Positions 48,561 to 61,588 of a stretch of 64,000 nucleotides of DNA are shown piece after piece. Position numbers and translations under genes: made by a program. Position 1 is the first letter of the stretch. Each line of letters starts with the position of its first letter. Under the pieces are notes generated by a model that did not search any database, was not told where the DNA came from, and saw only the letters and a list, made by a program, of their open reading frames with translations. The stretch comes from Metallyticus violacea (lineage: Eukaryota; Arthropoda; Insecta; Mantodea; Metallyticidae): NCBI GenBank assembly GCA_030762175.1, contig CM060846.1:180607041-180671040 (forward strand), in the 5' to 3' direction.

Positions 48561-50374
48561 AATATCAGTTGTGGTGAATAATAAGAGTTACGAGTTCCAA
48601 TTAATATCCCTATAGGAATATATTAGATGATTTATACAAGGACAAAAATAAAATAAGGCGTGTTAAATATCTTCCCAACCACGAAAGGAACATTGCCACT
48701 AAAGCACATTTGTTGGAAGAGAAATATAATTCTGTCACGTCTGCCTCGTATTCATTCTACAACTAATAATATCCTCAGAGCTCATTTTATCAGTAAAGTA
48801 TACAATTATGTGTTAATGACAAGACAAACTTGGTAGATTATTATCTAGTGTGATTTTGATGTACTTAAATTCACATTCCCTTCACCCCAGAAGTATCAAT
48901 CTGAAAAATCCAGCTATAATAACAAACTGTAAGCTAACCGTACATATCGTGGTGGTACTAGTGTAACCGCGTCCCCATTATTACCGCCCCACATTTTTGT
49001 TCCAAATATTTTAATCTGCAACTTTTCGAATGTCTGCCCCCATGAAAATACCCTCTTTAACTTTTACTTCTGGCAATCCCACAAACTTTTGCATAGATAT
49101 TCAAAACATTCCTCTTCTTATGGTAAGACGTTGACAAATTAATTAGTCCAAGATTGATATGAAGAGGAAAAAAGCCTTTCGATCAATCAAAATTTCCCTA
49201 TAATTATTCTGACAGACATTCTCTAAATTTATCGTATTCTGTTCCAATAGTGGCTCATAATGAAACTGTTCCAGAGACATAACAAAAAGGAGAATTTAAT
49301 GTATCCTTAAGGCTGTCTAAGAAGCAAGAAAGTTGTTTTTGGATGACGGCATATTGTCCAATTGAAAGTGTTCTATTTCAATTTGCTGAAAGTTAATTCT
49401 AAACTCTTATAGCATTCTTTATATGCCATATTATCGTATATGTAAGTGCAGAAGGTTACTTGCTCCGATTGTAGAGAAGAACTGCTATGAGATTTTCTTT
49501 TGTGGAAAATAAATAGCATCCATTCCTTTACCTTATACTGTAGGTTTAACTCCTCATACAGTTCATGAAAACATCACTATAATAATACATATAATATTCT
49601 TGGAGAAGTTTGCAATAACATTTCTTTCTCATAGTTCTCCATTCAGGAGCTATGAAAATCGGGTACCAAAGCCCAGCAAGTTATTTTCATTTAATCTAAA
49701 ACCCACCAGCTCCCAAATCTTTAGAACTAGATAAGTGACTGCTATTCAACTCCAAGCTATGAAAAAAAATCTTCACTTCTATTGAACTCTCGCAATATGG
49801 AGCTTCTTTCTCAAAGTCTTTGCGTGAGTCTGCTAATTTTTCTGAGAGTAAAGGTACAAGTGTACTGCGCCGTAAGGTACAGGGCGTATCGCTGATTAGA
49901 TGTTCCAATGATTTTTTTTTCCCCAATCTTTTAGGTTGAATCCTGTTACATGACATGAACAGAGATAACAGTCATCCCGTTTACTTAATGGTTTCCTTCA
50001 CATCATTTGAACAAAAGGAAAACTAGTTTAATAACAATGAAACAATAGTCACAATTCTTCCACACACATATGGAATATGCTTTTTGACGCTCAAAACTTG
50101 TTTACATTACAGTTTCTCACCTAAATTTGCTAAATTCATGAAATTAACGAAGTCTATAATGTTCCTTTGTTACTGCGATAAAAATCTCTACAAATATAAT
50201 GAAAAGTCATCACCTGTTACGACAACTAGTTTCACTCATCTTAGAAACTAAAGAAATCCTATCACTTACAAAATCAACTTATACAAGAATCTCTCTCCTT
50301 AGAACTCTTCATTGGAATAAGAACTATCTTACAAACAATCTAGTTATAACTGAATTTAGAGGGAAAAAGCAGTA
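48561..50374. other. no gene seen
   Basis: AT-rich. An 86-codon minus-strand frame at 49696-49956 shows no motif. Confidence 0.45.
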
Positions 50375-50925
50375 CAATTGAGAATGTAATGCAACAGTGC
50401 ATGATAACAATTTTTTCATTATTAGGATAACACAAACACAAGGGTGACCAATAGCACGAAAATAAATTTTCTTTTACCAGGATAGTACTCAGCGATAGTT
50501 AAATTATAAAATTGAATATTCCGCACAAAATATCATGGCTTTCCCAAATTGTGCTGTACAAATCCAAACCAAAATAATACTTCAGTCAATTTTTCTATTG
50601 TGGGTCTGTGTTACTAAATAATTAAAGTTTGCATATTTTCTGATGAATAACAGATAAATCGAGTGGACTCAAAGGTCTAAGTAATATTTCCAGTTTTTTC
50701 AAATGTAAATATTATTGCACATATTTTTCCTTGTTTACAGAAATATTTCTGAAATTTTGTGTTACAATAATGCTAATATGTGCGTATGCTCGCTTCCCCC
50801 TTCTTTCTTACTATGAAGTAAAATGTTGCAAAACAACAATGCATCATACCATATTTTTCATGATTGGGATAGCACAAACACAAGGGAGGCTAATAGTACG
50901 AGAATAAAATTTAGTTTTGAGAAAT
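50375..50925. repeat. dispersed direct repeat pair, about 105 bp each
   Basis: 50375-50480 and about 50820-50925 share a diverged block including acacaaacacaaggg and ataa(a)attt. It suggests an old local duplication or two copies of an unknown short element. Confidence 0.55.
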
Positions 50926-53900
50926 ATTCTGACTAGAAACGATTTGCAAATATAGCGAGGTTATTTGAGTTTTGGATTGCTTACTCGTTAGCAACCGGAA
51001 AAATTCATATATGAACTGTGAATATGAAATCGTCTAAGTTGGTGTAAAAATATAATTGAGTATAATTGGGTGTAATTAAAATATCGCTAATATTATTAAT
51101 AGGTTCTGTAGACAATTAAATTGAAAATATTTTGTGACAAATGAAGACAATGGCATTTTAATTACACTTACTAATATTGAATCCAAAAAGAGGGGGAGAG
51201 TGTCGCTTAGTTTTGGGACAGCAATTTTTTTGTCATATAGATAGATAATAATAAATAATTAATTGTTGAAGATTGCAAAAAAGCCTGTGATGTAAGGAGA
51301 AATGTAGAGAAGTAATGTTGTTACCGCACAATAAATTAATTTTTGGACAGCACATTTAATTTGCAATGAAATAACAGTTGCTCTCTTGCAGTTCTTTATT
51401 AGTTGAAAGGAACCGTGCCGTCAAAGAACTATATATGTGTGTGAAAAATGAAACTAACTTCGATTTAAATATAAAATGGTCTTTAGGATGCCACATAAGC
51501 AAATGTATAGAAGGATTCTAGGAATTACTGTGTAATTTATCAGTTTCAGCCGAAACAACTACATTATAGAACAAATACTATTAAAATGAAAGATGCAGTT
51601 CTAGATCACTATGAAATTATGGTAAGGAATTACTTAACTTATTTCTGCTTTATATAACTAGATTCTCATTCTTTGCTTCGCAGGTTTAGAGTTATATTTG
51701 AAAATGCTCAGTATCTTTCCTACTTGTTCGCTTATTCACTCCAAACTCTGCAGTTCATTTTTCATTCCCTTTTTAAATCTGTTTGTGGTAATATAAATGA
51801 TACTCCATAAAGCTAACAAAGATAAATGAATTGTGTTTTAAGTAATGTCCTTAAAGTAATCTGCCTTTATCACATTTCGACATTTATAAAGCATAGGTAG
51901 GTAGCTTTCTTAATGTTCATGCAAATAAGTAATCTTCAAATAGGTGTTGACCAGATCTGTGACTTTCACATCTGTTCTCTACATGACTCTTACATTGATC
52001 TGTAGCCCCCCTTTTGCCTAATTCGTGACTTTTAAGAAGTCATGTCTATTTCTTTCCCACTGCGAAAGTAAATAAAAGATTTGTGGCGCTTGATATACCA
52101 GTTGTTTTAAATCCATCCACTAATGAAGAGGTGTACTATAGATATTCCTAAATCTTAAAAGTTTAGCAACTAGCAGAAATAAATTGGGCATCTTTTCAAC
52201 ATACTTAATATGTAAACGTGCAAATATAACTAAAATTGAATACTTAAAATTTTTGTTGGTTCTAAATTAAGAAAAACTGTTAATTTTGGATACATGACAA
52301 TAAATGCAAAAAAAAAAAAAAAAAATTAATACTTAGAGCAAATTATAGTCTCTTCCAGAAACTGTCATACTCATAATTGTAACCAACACACGCGCGCGCG
52401 CGCATACACACATACGTATATCTATAATCCACAAACTAATGTGACCTTCCAACTCTTCAGAATTTTTATTTATAATACAAAATATTCTACACGACTTACT
52501 GCGAAATAAACCACAAATATTGGTATAACAAACCCAGGGTGTGCCACATAAACTTTCGGGTTTTATTGAATATCCCTGGTTTCTTATAACTAACAAATTG
52601 TACAAAAGGGTCACATATTAGTAAAAGGGTCATATACTGGCAGATTGCAAGAAAGATGCTCAATCAAAGCCTGTTTCAGGATCGCTTATTTTGTATAAAA
52701 TACACACGTTAACACTATGCCCATGTGTTTGTATATCAATGTAAAATATATAAATAGAAGAGTAGCGCGTAACATGAGTTAAAACAGGTGAAACATTTAT
52801 ACACCTTGTGAAGTCATGTGCCTCTCCACATGTCTATCACAGAGCATACATCTGTACCCGCAAAAAGTAGGGGTCTTCGTGCCCAAGGCTATTATTCCAT
52901 GCGGCTGCCTTTGAGCCTTCTTTATAGATAGTAAACGCAATTCGCTTTGGAACTTCGCTGTTACGTGATATTCGCAGATATATTTTCTAATTTCTTTCCG
53001 TGGCTTACAGCAAAAGCGTAATATTTTTTCTTTTATTAAATTTGAGGATAAAAGATACTCATAACGGAGAAAATAAATTGTGATATACAATAAACCCCCG
53101 TGGTTATGACTGTCTCTTACAGTCAGAATATCTGTCATTCCCATTAGCAACTCTGTTTATTCAGAAACTGGGTAACACAGAACAAAAGTGAAAAACATGA
53201 AATGAATGCCTGTAAATTTACATGCAAACCTATGTAAGCAGCCGATATAAAACTGAATTTATGTTCAACGTTGTGAAACTATCCCAATATTCGCATATCT
53301 CATACTATTTATTTCGTTATTGAGTCTCCAATATAATACATTCTAATACACTATATACCAAATTATCAATTTGATAGGTTACAAAACTTTTTCGCACAAC
53401 CACTCTTGGCGCGGACATTGAAATACAAGTACCATGTGCGACACACTAATGATTATCCTGAGATATATTAAGGTTGCGGTTAGCAATAATCAATGGCTGG
53501 AAAGTCACATTATTGCAGTTTTATAACTATTTTAGAAACAAAGAATTAGGAAGTCGAACCACAAGAAATTTTGAGAAATTTATGTGTATTACAATGCTCG
53601 GTTGTAGCTGTGTCACAATAGTAAAGAACGATCTTTTAATTTAAATAAATTGATATGAGCAGTGGACATGTAGCTTATATTTAGGAGTGTGTACAATTTG
53701 TACAAACCATCTAATAAGGATATATCTGTCAGCACTACCTATTTAACTTTACCATGTTATGAGTTTTGTATCACCAAAATAGATAAAATATGCTCTAAAT
53801 TCTGTCCTGTAGGCCATTGTTAAATTTTGATGATACTTATTTCAGAAGATTTCAAACTTTGAAAAAAAAAAAATGTTGCCAATTTCTTTGCGTATGAATG

Positions 53901-54075
53901 GTATGTTAGAAATGATCAAATTACAACACCATTTTGATTTTATAGAAGTTACACAAATCTCGGCAACCTTTTGTTAAGTTTATTAAATTAAAAAACGTTA
54001 AATAAAAACCACTGCCATTATTAGCTCTATCAAGACTTCACTACTTTCTTCTCACAGATACTAGTTATAATTTTT
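50926..54075. other. no gene seen; simple tracts
   Basis: AT-rich. A-run at 52306-52325; (CA/CG)n at 52386-52412. Minus-strand frames of 93 (52333-52614) and 117 codons (52797-53150) carry no recognisable domain; the latter ends with a CxxC/HxxxH-like group of uncertain meaning. Confidence 0.45.
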
Positions 54076-54112
54076 ATTAGTGTTTTACACCCGTTTTAAC
54101 GACTGGGGCAGG
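54076..54112 (-). mobile_element. SINE family C, 3'-end fragment
   Basis: TTAGTGTTTTACACCCGTTT and a few more bases match the 3' end of family C read on the minus strand. Only about 37 bp. Confidence 0.6.
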
Positions 54113-54810
54113 TAGTCCTAACCATCTGTACCTTTGTACCGTACCCTTATTCCACTACACAACCAGAGTTCATATGCACTAGTCGAAACCGGTTGACCTT
54201 GCGCGTAATTCCCAGTACAACTGGAGTTAAAAGTTCGGCCTTACGAGGAAATTTGATCTTGCTCAGTTGTGTTACTCACGCAACGCTTACAGTTGCATTT
54301 CTGTAGCAAGTGCGCTTTAGACTTTATACTTGTATTTGTATATTATTTAGTATGCTGGATATTGCATCATTTTCTCAAGGGGAGTTTCATTTTTGCATTT
54401 GAAATAATTAGATTATAAAAATGTATAAATGTACATTTTAACAAAAAATCAACAAATACCATTGTTACCTTATTAAAATGAGTAGCTAAATATTGGAAAC
54501 ACAGAATTCAGAGCTAATCTCTGTGTTTTACGGCATATATTGAAATGATTAATAATTTGTTATAACAATAAAGGTATTTTAAATATTGCAATCTATAATT
54601 ACTACACAAAAATATTATTCAACATTTTTTTACAGTATTATACAATGCACACCCGAATGATGCAAATGTTTACATAACACAATTTTAAACATTAACTATT
54701 ATTAAAACAACATAAGAAAACAACATTCATCTAGAAAGAGTGGAGGATTCAAGGGAGTTTCTAACCCCCAACACCTTTGTAGGTACTTCCCTGATACCAG
54801 GAGTTTTTAA
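54113..54810. other. no gene seen
   Basis: AT-rich; nothing recognised. Confidence 0.45.
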
Positions 54811-55024
54811 ACAGTATTTAACGTCCGTTTTAACTACTGAGGCATGATAGGCGATGATACTGATGATACATGAAATTAATGATAAATTAGGGAAGACTTT
54901 TTTTAAAAGAAGGAAGCGTTCCAGGCCTAAGTTTAGGATACCAATCCTCCATTTGCTATTTATGAGGACCGAGGAAAACCTGGAAAAAACCTCAGTCAGG
55001 GAGGACAGTCCTGGTGGGAATCTG
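54811..55024 (-). mobile_element. SINE family C, copy 5, 5'-truncated
   Basis: The minus-strand body runs from the 3' end through CCTCAGTCAGGGAGGACAGT (plus strand) and stops at the B box; the tRNA-like head is missing. Confidence 0.85.
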
Positions 55025-55429
55025 AAGCAGTTTTTAATCGTGGTTCACGTTGGGCTGCCTCTTCGCTTCGATGAAATGAAGCAGTATTTAGTAGGGGGGG
55101 ATTTACTTATATGGGATTGTTTTGGATATGGGATTAATTAGAATGGGATTAATTAGAATGGGATCTCATGGGTCGGTATTTGTATTTTGGTTTTAGGAAT
55201 GTATATACGTTACCAGGGAGACAGGATGGGGAATGGGAACATATCTTCTTCACATCAAGAGATTTATATAAGTTTTTCTGAGAACTGTTTGTTTATCTAT
55301 TTACACTAAGACGATGAATATCTTTATATATATAACAGTAATTGTAATAGTAGAAAAGGATAAAACACTAAGAAAAAGTCACACTTGAGATCGCTATATT
55401 TCGGATTCGTGGAGTCCATCTATGGCAAG
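55025..55429. other. no gene; 15-bp tandem repeat inside
   Basis: gggattaattagaat is repeated in tandem at 55130-55144 and 55145-55159, with a partial third unit. Otherwise AT-rich. Confidence 0.5.
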
Positions 55430-56117
55430 AAGACAAGTTTCTATTGGCGCGGACACACGCGGTCACCGATCACTTTACTATTATTCTTATTAACAGTTAT
55501 CGATTAGACTCAGTCCGACTAAGTAGCTAACTGACTTCCTAACTAACTCGAAGTGCTAACTCACTGGTTCGAACTGATTGATTGAGAAAAAGTGGCTGCC
55601 TAACCAACTCCACTTGACTGGCTGATACGAAAGTGGGCTTTTTCGGTTTTCCCATGACTTTTATAACATCTGCAGTCGCGCACTCTTACGTGCATTCAGT
55701 AATTTTATATTTAAAGTCTTGTCTTCTTAAGTTCTACTCGTAGATTGGCTACATAAGAATCACGTGGTTCCCGGTTCGTTACCTATAGGTTACAATTTGG
55801 CGCCGATTTCTCTGAGGGTCCTCCTACTAACGAACTTTGAGGCTTTCTATTTTATTTCTCCTCTTGAACCTCCCCCTCAAGTTACTCTTTTTACAAACAT
55901 GTCTTGTTATATTTTTGTCAGAGTTGCGTCTCTTTTCAAGGTTACTTCAGGCTATAAAATCACCCTCGGTAGCTGTATCTGGTTTTTTGGTATGTACGAC
56001 CTGGCTAGCTTGTCCCTTTGTGTAAGAGGGGACGCCAAGGTCGAAAGGTCCGGACTTTTTGAATTTAGCAAATTTACTGCACAAATGTCTGTTAAAGAAT
56101 TTCTGAATCATATCTAA
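55430..56117 (+). other. possible LTR with TGGCGCC leader
   Basis: A less AT-rich block. 55500-55640 is rich in related CTAACT/CTGACT words. TTACAATTTGGCGCCGATTT at about 55791-55810 looks like an LTR end followed by a primer-binding site of the TGGCGCC type. A 117-codon frame (55764-56117) spans it but has no recognisable gag features. The minus strand carries a long purine run near 55870. The element type and orientation are unresolved. Confidence 0.25.
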
Positions 56118-56237
56118 AACCTTTACTTTACTTATGTTAATGTTGATTGATTAATGTTTATGATTCATCAGGGAAGCCTTAATATTAATTAAATATAATA
56201 TCTTACATTAACCATAATCGTTGGAGCTAGGAAATCC

Positions 56238-56299
56238 TGCTCCAAATCGAACCCCAGGCCTCCCGCTCACGCGCCTTAGCGATCTCGGCCATCCGTGGC
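56238..56299 (-). mobile_element. SINE family C, head-only fragment
   Basis: Only the tRNA-like part remains (minus strand: GGCCGAGATCGCTAAGGCGC and GGGGTTCGATTTGG). Confidence 0.75.
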
Positions 56300-56834
56300 T
56301 GTGATGCCGAGAGCGATATATAAGCCAGAAAGTATATATATACATATATTTTGTTCTGTTCAGAAGAAATAGCACAAGACTGTAGGAGAGAATAAGACCT
56401 CTATCGAAGTGTGCAATTTTCAGATTGGTGAACAAAGTTTGAACCCAAGGCGTTTTCATTAACGGGAGGCTGAGATCATAAAACTGAGTATTAACATGAG
56501 AAGCTGAAGGAAATAGTCTATCGATTAGAAACTTCTCTTCGAAAGTCTTCAACACAATTAGCCCAGTATCTAGGTGTTTGTGTCGGCAAAAAGTGTAAAG
56601 TCTGTTAACTTCATCCATATATAGAATTTATTTATTTATTATTACTAGGCAATACCTATTTTGAATATACCTAGGCGTTAAACCAAGGTTCTTATTCAGA
56701 TATATTCAATACATAATTCAATATCTATATTAAATTATAATTATTTCTTAAAATTATCAAATAGCTAAAATACGAATTAACCAGAATTATGTTTAAGCTA
56801 TCTCATTTTTCAATAACAAATACCACTTCTTTTA
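56300..56834. other. no gene seen
   Basis: AT-rich; nothing recognised. Confidence 0.4.
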
Positions 56835-57865
56835 ACTTTACTGAAAAACCTGTCTTATGTACCTATTATCCTTTCTGAAAATTTCTATTAGAGTCTTTTT
56901 CTTGCCTAATTTTAGCTATTTCTGCTTTAGTAACACCATCCTACGCAAATCCGTCCCTCGACGCTCAAATACTATATTTTCCATATCTTCCTTTCCTCTA
57001 TAAATGGGGCATTTGTGGTGTCCCTGCTCTTAACCATGCAATTCCCTCCCTTTGTTCATTATTTATTCCATCAATATAAACTTCCCTTTCCAACAGTTAC
57101 CTCATTGGAATGTAGAAAACAAGGATCCTTTTTTAGTTATCTCACTATTTTTTTGAACTGCTACAACCTCAAATATCTTCCTTGCTACCTTCCAAAAGCC
57201 CTTATTATTTTGTCCTCTTCTCCAAATTCCTCCTAACCCAATCCTCTCTAACTCATTCCAGAGATTATTAATCCATCCGGAATTCCTAAGACTCTTCTCT
57301 TGGTATTCTAAACATTGTCTTAATAAGTTATTTCCTTTTAGATTCAAAATCCTAAATTCCTTGAAACTCTTCCCAGTTCAATTTGAGTCACTTCCTTAAC
57401 CGTTGCACTTGGTAGGCCTAAGACTTCCTCGTAAAACCTCCTGTGTACAGTATCTATAATTTCTTATCCTCCATTCAAACTCCACACCTCCATTTCATGT
57501 AGCATTTTGGGTTCAACCATCATGTTGTAGTTTCTTTCTAGCCATTTACAATCAATATTAGGTAGTCTATATTTACAACTTCTAACTGTTCCCGTGGCTC
57601 CTTTCCCTTTAGTTAATGCTATTTTCTTTTGCTTCGTCCATTCCCCTCCCCCATCCATTTTAACTCTTAAGTAAATGCAATATCGAACTATCTTATAGTA
57701 TTTAATCTCCTTCTTCCATTTTTCATATTTGCTCAATTTTGTCCATTTCTTAAAAACCACTCCAGGTTTACATTTTAATTCTATTCATTACAGTATTTAT
57801 CATTTCCTGTAAAGTACGTTTTAGGTCATTTACTCTTATTGGTCCTACTACCTGATTGCCAGCAA
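56835..57865 (-). pseudogene. LINE 4, C-terminal half
   Basis: Minus-strand non-LTR retrotransposon. From the right: a decayed reverse transcriptase active-site region (VVGPIRVNDLKRTLQEM, about 57822-57770), where the YADD block is degraded. Then a 98-codon frame at 57760-57464 with TGTVRSCKYRLPNIDCKWLE and MMVEPKMLHEMEVWSL, and after it HRRFYEEVLGLPSATVKEV near 57440. An 81-codon frame follows (57347-57102) with WNELERIGLGGIW. Last is a CPIYRGKEDMENIVFERRGT block near 57010, corresponding to the C-terminal Cys-rich motif. Stops and frameshifts separate the pieces. A SINE C abuts the right end. Confidence 0.78.
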
Positions 57866-57869
57866 GCAA

Positions 57870-58124
57870 TAAACCGAGGTCGTTAAGGCGCGGACTCATG
57901 AGCTGGAAGTCTGGGTTTCGAATCCCACTAGGACCGTCCCCTCTGATTGAGGTTTTTCTGGTTTTCCTCAGTCCTCAGAAATAGCAAATGCCGAGGAGGT
58001 ACCCTAAACTTGGTCCTGCAGCATTTTCTTCGTTGATTTTTTCCCTCTAATATTTCATTTCATGTCATCAGTGTCCACCGCCTGTGGTACCTCAGTAGTA
58101 AAAACGAGCTTTAGACACCAATTT
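57870..58124 (+). mobile_element. SINE family C, copy 6
   Basis: Near-complete plus-strand copy beginning inside the A box (CCGAGGTCGTTAAGGCGCGG), B box GGTTTCGAATCCC, ending TAAAAACGAGCTTTAGACAC. It lies at the broken edge of LINE 4. The flanking duplication is unclear. Confidence 0.87.
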
Positions 58125-60529
58125 AAAAAATAACAAAAACAGCAATAGGTTTATAATTTATAATTGACATAAAGTTCCAACAAGAGAGTTTATATTGGAG
58201 GTAAAGTGACTTGATATGAAACGTTGCAAAACCCGATATACTTTTTGTTTCATAATTTCAATTTTCCTGAAGAAAAAATCAATATAATTAGAAATTTAAG
58301 AACAAATATTTTAATAATATAAGCGTTTTGTAACATTCTCCGAAGACAACAAAATAGTGAACTGATTCTGAGTTAGAGTTGCTAAAAATAGTTATTACTC
58401 TAAAAATTACCGCATTAGGGTACATATTACTCCATACAATTGTACATAGTCTGCATAGGATTACTTCCTGAACGATAAACAATGCTATATAAAAGTAGCT
58501 AGAATCTTCTCCCCCAAAGAGTGTAATATAATAGCTTTTTCGATTGGTATTACAGCTGTAACAAAAATGTATCTGGTTTCCTATTATTGAATAAAATCGT
58601 ACTGTGGTTGGAATTGATTAGTAATAATTAAGTAGAAATAATCTTTCTGGTTGCTAATTGCTAATTATTTCTCCTGATGGAATTTTTGAAAGAGTTGAGG
58701 AGGAAATAAAAGTGCGAGAAATCGCCGTAAATCCAAACCATGATCCTAAAAAAAAAAGAAGGAACTGTAAATATACTGGATACTAATTGTTCTATTATGA
58801 TTGTTAAAATAGGCATTCAGTTTCTTTAAAAATGATAGGGTCATAGTACTCATACTTCAGTTTTGTAAATGAATGATTTTTAAGAAAGTAAAATCGTCTG
58901 CCATTCTTCGTGAAGAGTTGAATTATCTAAGTGAGTTTAGAGGAAAATCAATAAAGGAAAACAGTAACATATTTTAACAAAATGCAGTTGCCACTATGGT
59001 GACAGAGTGAAAAGGAGAATAAAATATATAAACAAGTTATTGAAAAGTCTTTAAAGATAACGAACAAGAGCATAACGAAAGAAAGCAATGTGGAAAACAC
59101 AACAGACAGCATCATTTATGAACCACAAGAACAGGTGATGGTTCAGAGTTTACTTTCTATAATAAAAGTACCTCAGTAGTTTTTTTGGTTGTACTTTACC
59201 TTCTATTCATATTTTTGCTGTTGTTTTTGTTTGCAAAATGAATACACATTTCGTGTGATTAAAAACCTAATTTTCAGTAAATTAAAATAGCACACACATA
59301 TATTTATGTATAATGCTTAATTTTCTTTATCAAAAAATCCTAAATATTGTTCCAAAACTTGACATATGCAAAAAGTTCGTTTAAAAATGAAAATATAAGT
59401 ACTTTTATTAAATTTATTTCTATACTAAATTTTATACTTTTAATTCTCAAATATTTGGAGATTGTATTACATAATTTCATTAGAATTTGAATATTACATT
59501 TCCTGTAACTATCATGATTTTTCTTCGACAAATAGTAAACTATTCCAAATTTGGGTATTAAGAAAATTGTTAATCGGTGTTTTATTTTTCTCAATAACTA
59601 AAAAAATAAACCGCTGGAATTTGGAAATAGGCATCGCATTTGTTATGTGCATGTATATTTCACTTAAAATTGTGCTCTCCTGTAGCTTAGATATCAATTC
59701 ACATGTGCTTATCCCAGTGAATTAAGAATTGAACGATCATTATTCTTTTCGCAATTTTTTCTACCAGTAAGGTAACGTCGACTATAGAAATGCGATATCT
59801 TGAATGTATAGTGTTAATCGTCCTGAAAAAATTAAGACACCGTCAAATATAACTTTTTAAGTAGAATAGCGGCAAGGTGCTTACAGCTTCTCTCCAACTT
59901 CCTCTCTCGACGAACTTTATCGCAAACCTTTGATAAACTGAGAGAAAAATATCGAACATCCCTTATCTCCTATCGTTTAGTCATTGTTCAGACAATATAG
60001 CTAATTAAAGTAATTGCTCCCTAAAGCAAGCATTCTAGAAAAAATCAACTATCAAATTAGGGAAAAAAAAACAATGTAAATTAATATTAAAAAATATAAA
60101 ATACTATGTAACATGCGTTCTGGTGTTAGTTTAATGGAACTTTTATTTTCACAATGTTAATGTCGATAAAAATGCAGTCATTTATAAACTGAAGTTTGAA
60201 ATTTATTTACTATGAAAAATATGAGCTAAATGGGAATGTTTTAAAGTAAAACCAGTCATTAATACAATTTTTGCTAGACGGTTTGTAGAGAAGGCAATTG
60301 AAATGAGTGCGTCATATTTATATAAATTTAATTGTTGACTTTTGGATCTAAAAAGGAATTACTATATATAACAAAATCATAGTTAGAAATTCAGTGAAAT
60401 ATTACATTATCTTACTCCAAAATAGATTTTATTTAAGCTTTCTTCATAATAGCAGAAAACGAAACTCGAATTTAATGGAATTACATTTCCTTCCCACAGA
60501 CAAAATGGCTTCTCATAATAGCGATCGAA
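58125..60529. other. no gene seen
   Basis: AT-rich. Overlapping short frames at 59340-59725 on both strands have no motif. Confidence 0.45.
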
Positions 60530-60760
60530 ATAGCCCTGCCTATGAACGAGCCTGGAGCCACTGCTAACCTTTACTACCAATCACAAGGGTTTTATGAAAC
60601 AGCTCATCTTGAAAATGACAGGGGTCGGATGCTCTCATGTGGGTTATTTCGCGCCGGGATTCATAGTCCGGCACACACACATGCATTAAGAGCGGCTAGG
60701 AATGCGCTGACGCAAGGACCAATCGCCATCTAGTCTCCACCCAACCTTCGGCAGGTAATA
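60530..60760 (+). other. CpG-rich islet with a 63-codon frame
   Basis: About 230 bp with roughly ten CpG dinucleotides and two CCAAT words, set in AT-rich DNA. It contains a frame at 60542-60733 of normal amino acid composition. It may be a promoter-like segment, a decayed exon or part of an LTR. Nothing specific was recognised. Confidence 0.25.
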
Positions 60761-61269
60761 ATGGAGGAAAAACCCAAAAGAGGCATTTACCTTCAAACAG
60801 GCAGATACATAGCGTCTGAGGTTTTGGAAGAGGGGAAAAATGATAGAAATTCTCCAACAGAATTCTTTTCCTCGATGATGCCACTATTGCTGAGAATAAT
60901 CATTTTCTTTTGTTCAAATCTAGCTTTGCTATGAACAATTATTAGGATGTAGATTAACTTAAATAATGTGTAGTCCCCTCTTCCTGAGGAATGGTTGAAC
61001 TGGATAATCAATAGTGTTTTTTCCGTAGAACACCGGAGATCTATTCATTCTTCAGCCATAAAATTTATAATGGTAGTCTCCATATGCCAAAGGGTGACGA
61101 AAATGCTTATTTTAACAGAATTAAGCTTTAAATGTACTTCAACATGGAAAATACTTCAAAATAACGGAAATGAAGACATCATGCAAGGATTAGCACCAGC
61201 TATTTTAAAATACATTGAAAAATACTCTAGAAATGAAGGGATCTACAGTAATCCCCCTCCCAAAAAAGG
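60761..61269. other. no gene seen
   Basis: AT-rich; a 98-codon plus-strand frame (60995-61291) is without motif and runs into the SINE. Confidence 0.4.
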
Positions 61270-61588
61270 ACATACAATATTTTTTTTTTGATTGATTTAT
61301 TTATGGACGCTCTTTAACATCTCAGAGCATCCCGTCCCATTCAACTCTGGGAGTGAAACGGCCGACAAATTTTGCTCAGAGGCCTCTCTTTCAGGCTTGA
61401 GGTTCTTTATGGTGCCGCAAATGTACGACACGGGATCCACGGCTTTACTTCTCTTCCGAAGGAAGCCATATTTAGGATTTTTACACCCGAAAAAATCCAT
61501 CGGTCCTGGCCGGGTTCGAACCCGCGATCTTGGGTGTAGGAGGCAAGTATGGTAACCACTATACCACCAGGACCGACAACATAGAATA
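61270..61588 (-). mobile_element. SINE family A, copy 5, complete
   Basis: Minus-strand body 61280-61578 with intact A box (TGGTATAGTGGTTACC) and B box (GGGTTCGAACCC). Imperfect 10-bp duplications (acatacaata, acatagaata) flank it. Confidence 0.92.

Noticed and set aside
52797..53150. 117-codon minus-strand frame with a CxxC/H group
   Set aside because: The Cys/His spacing does not fit a C2H2 or other finger, and nothing else supports coding.
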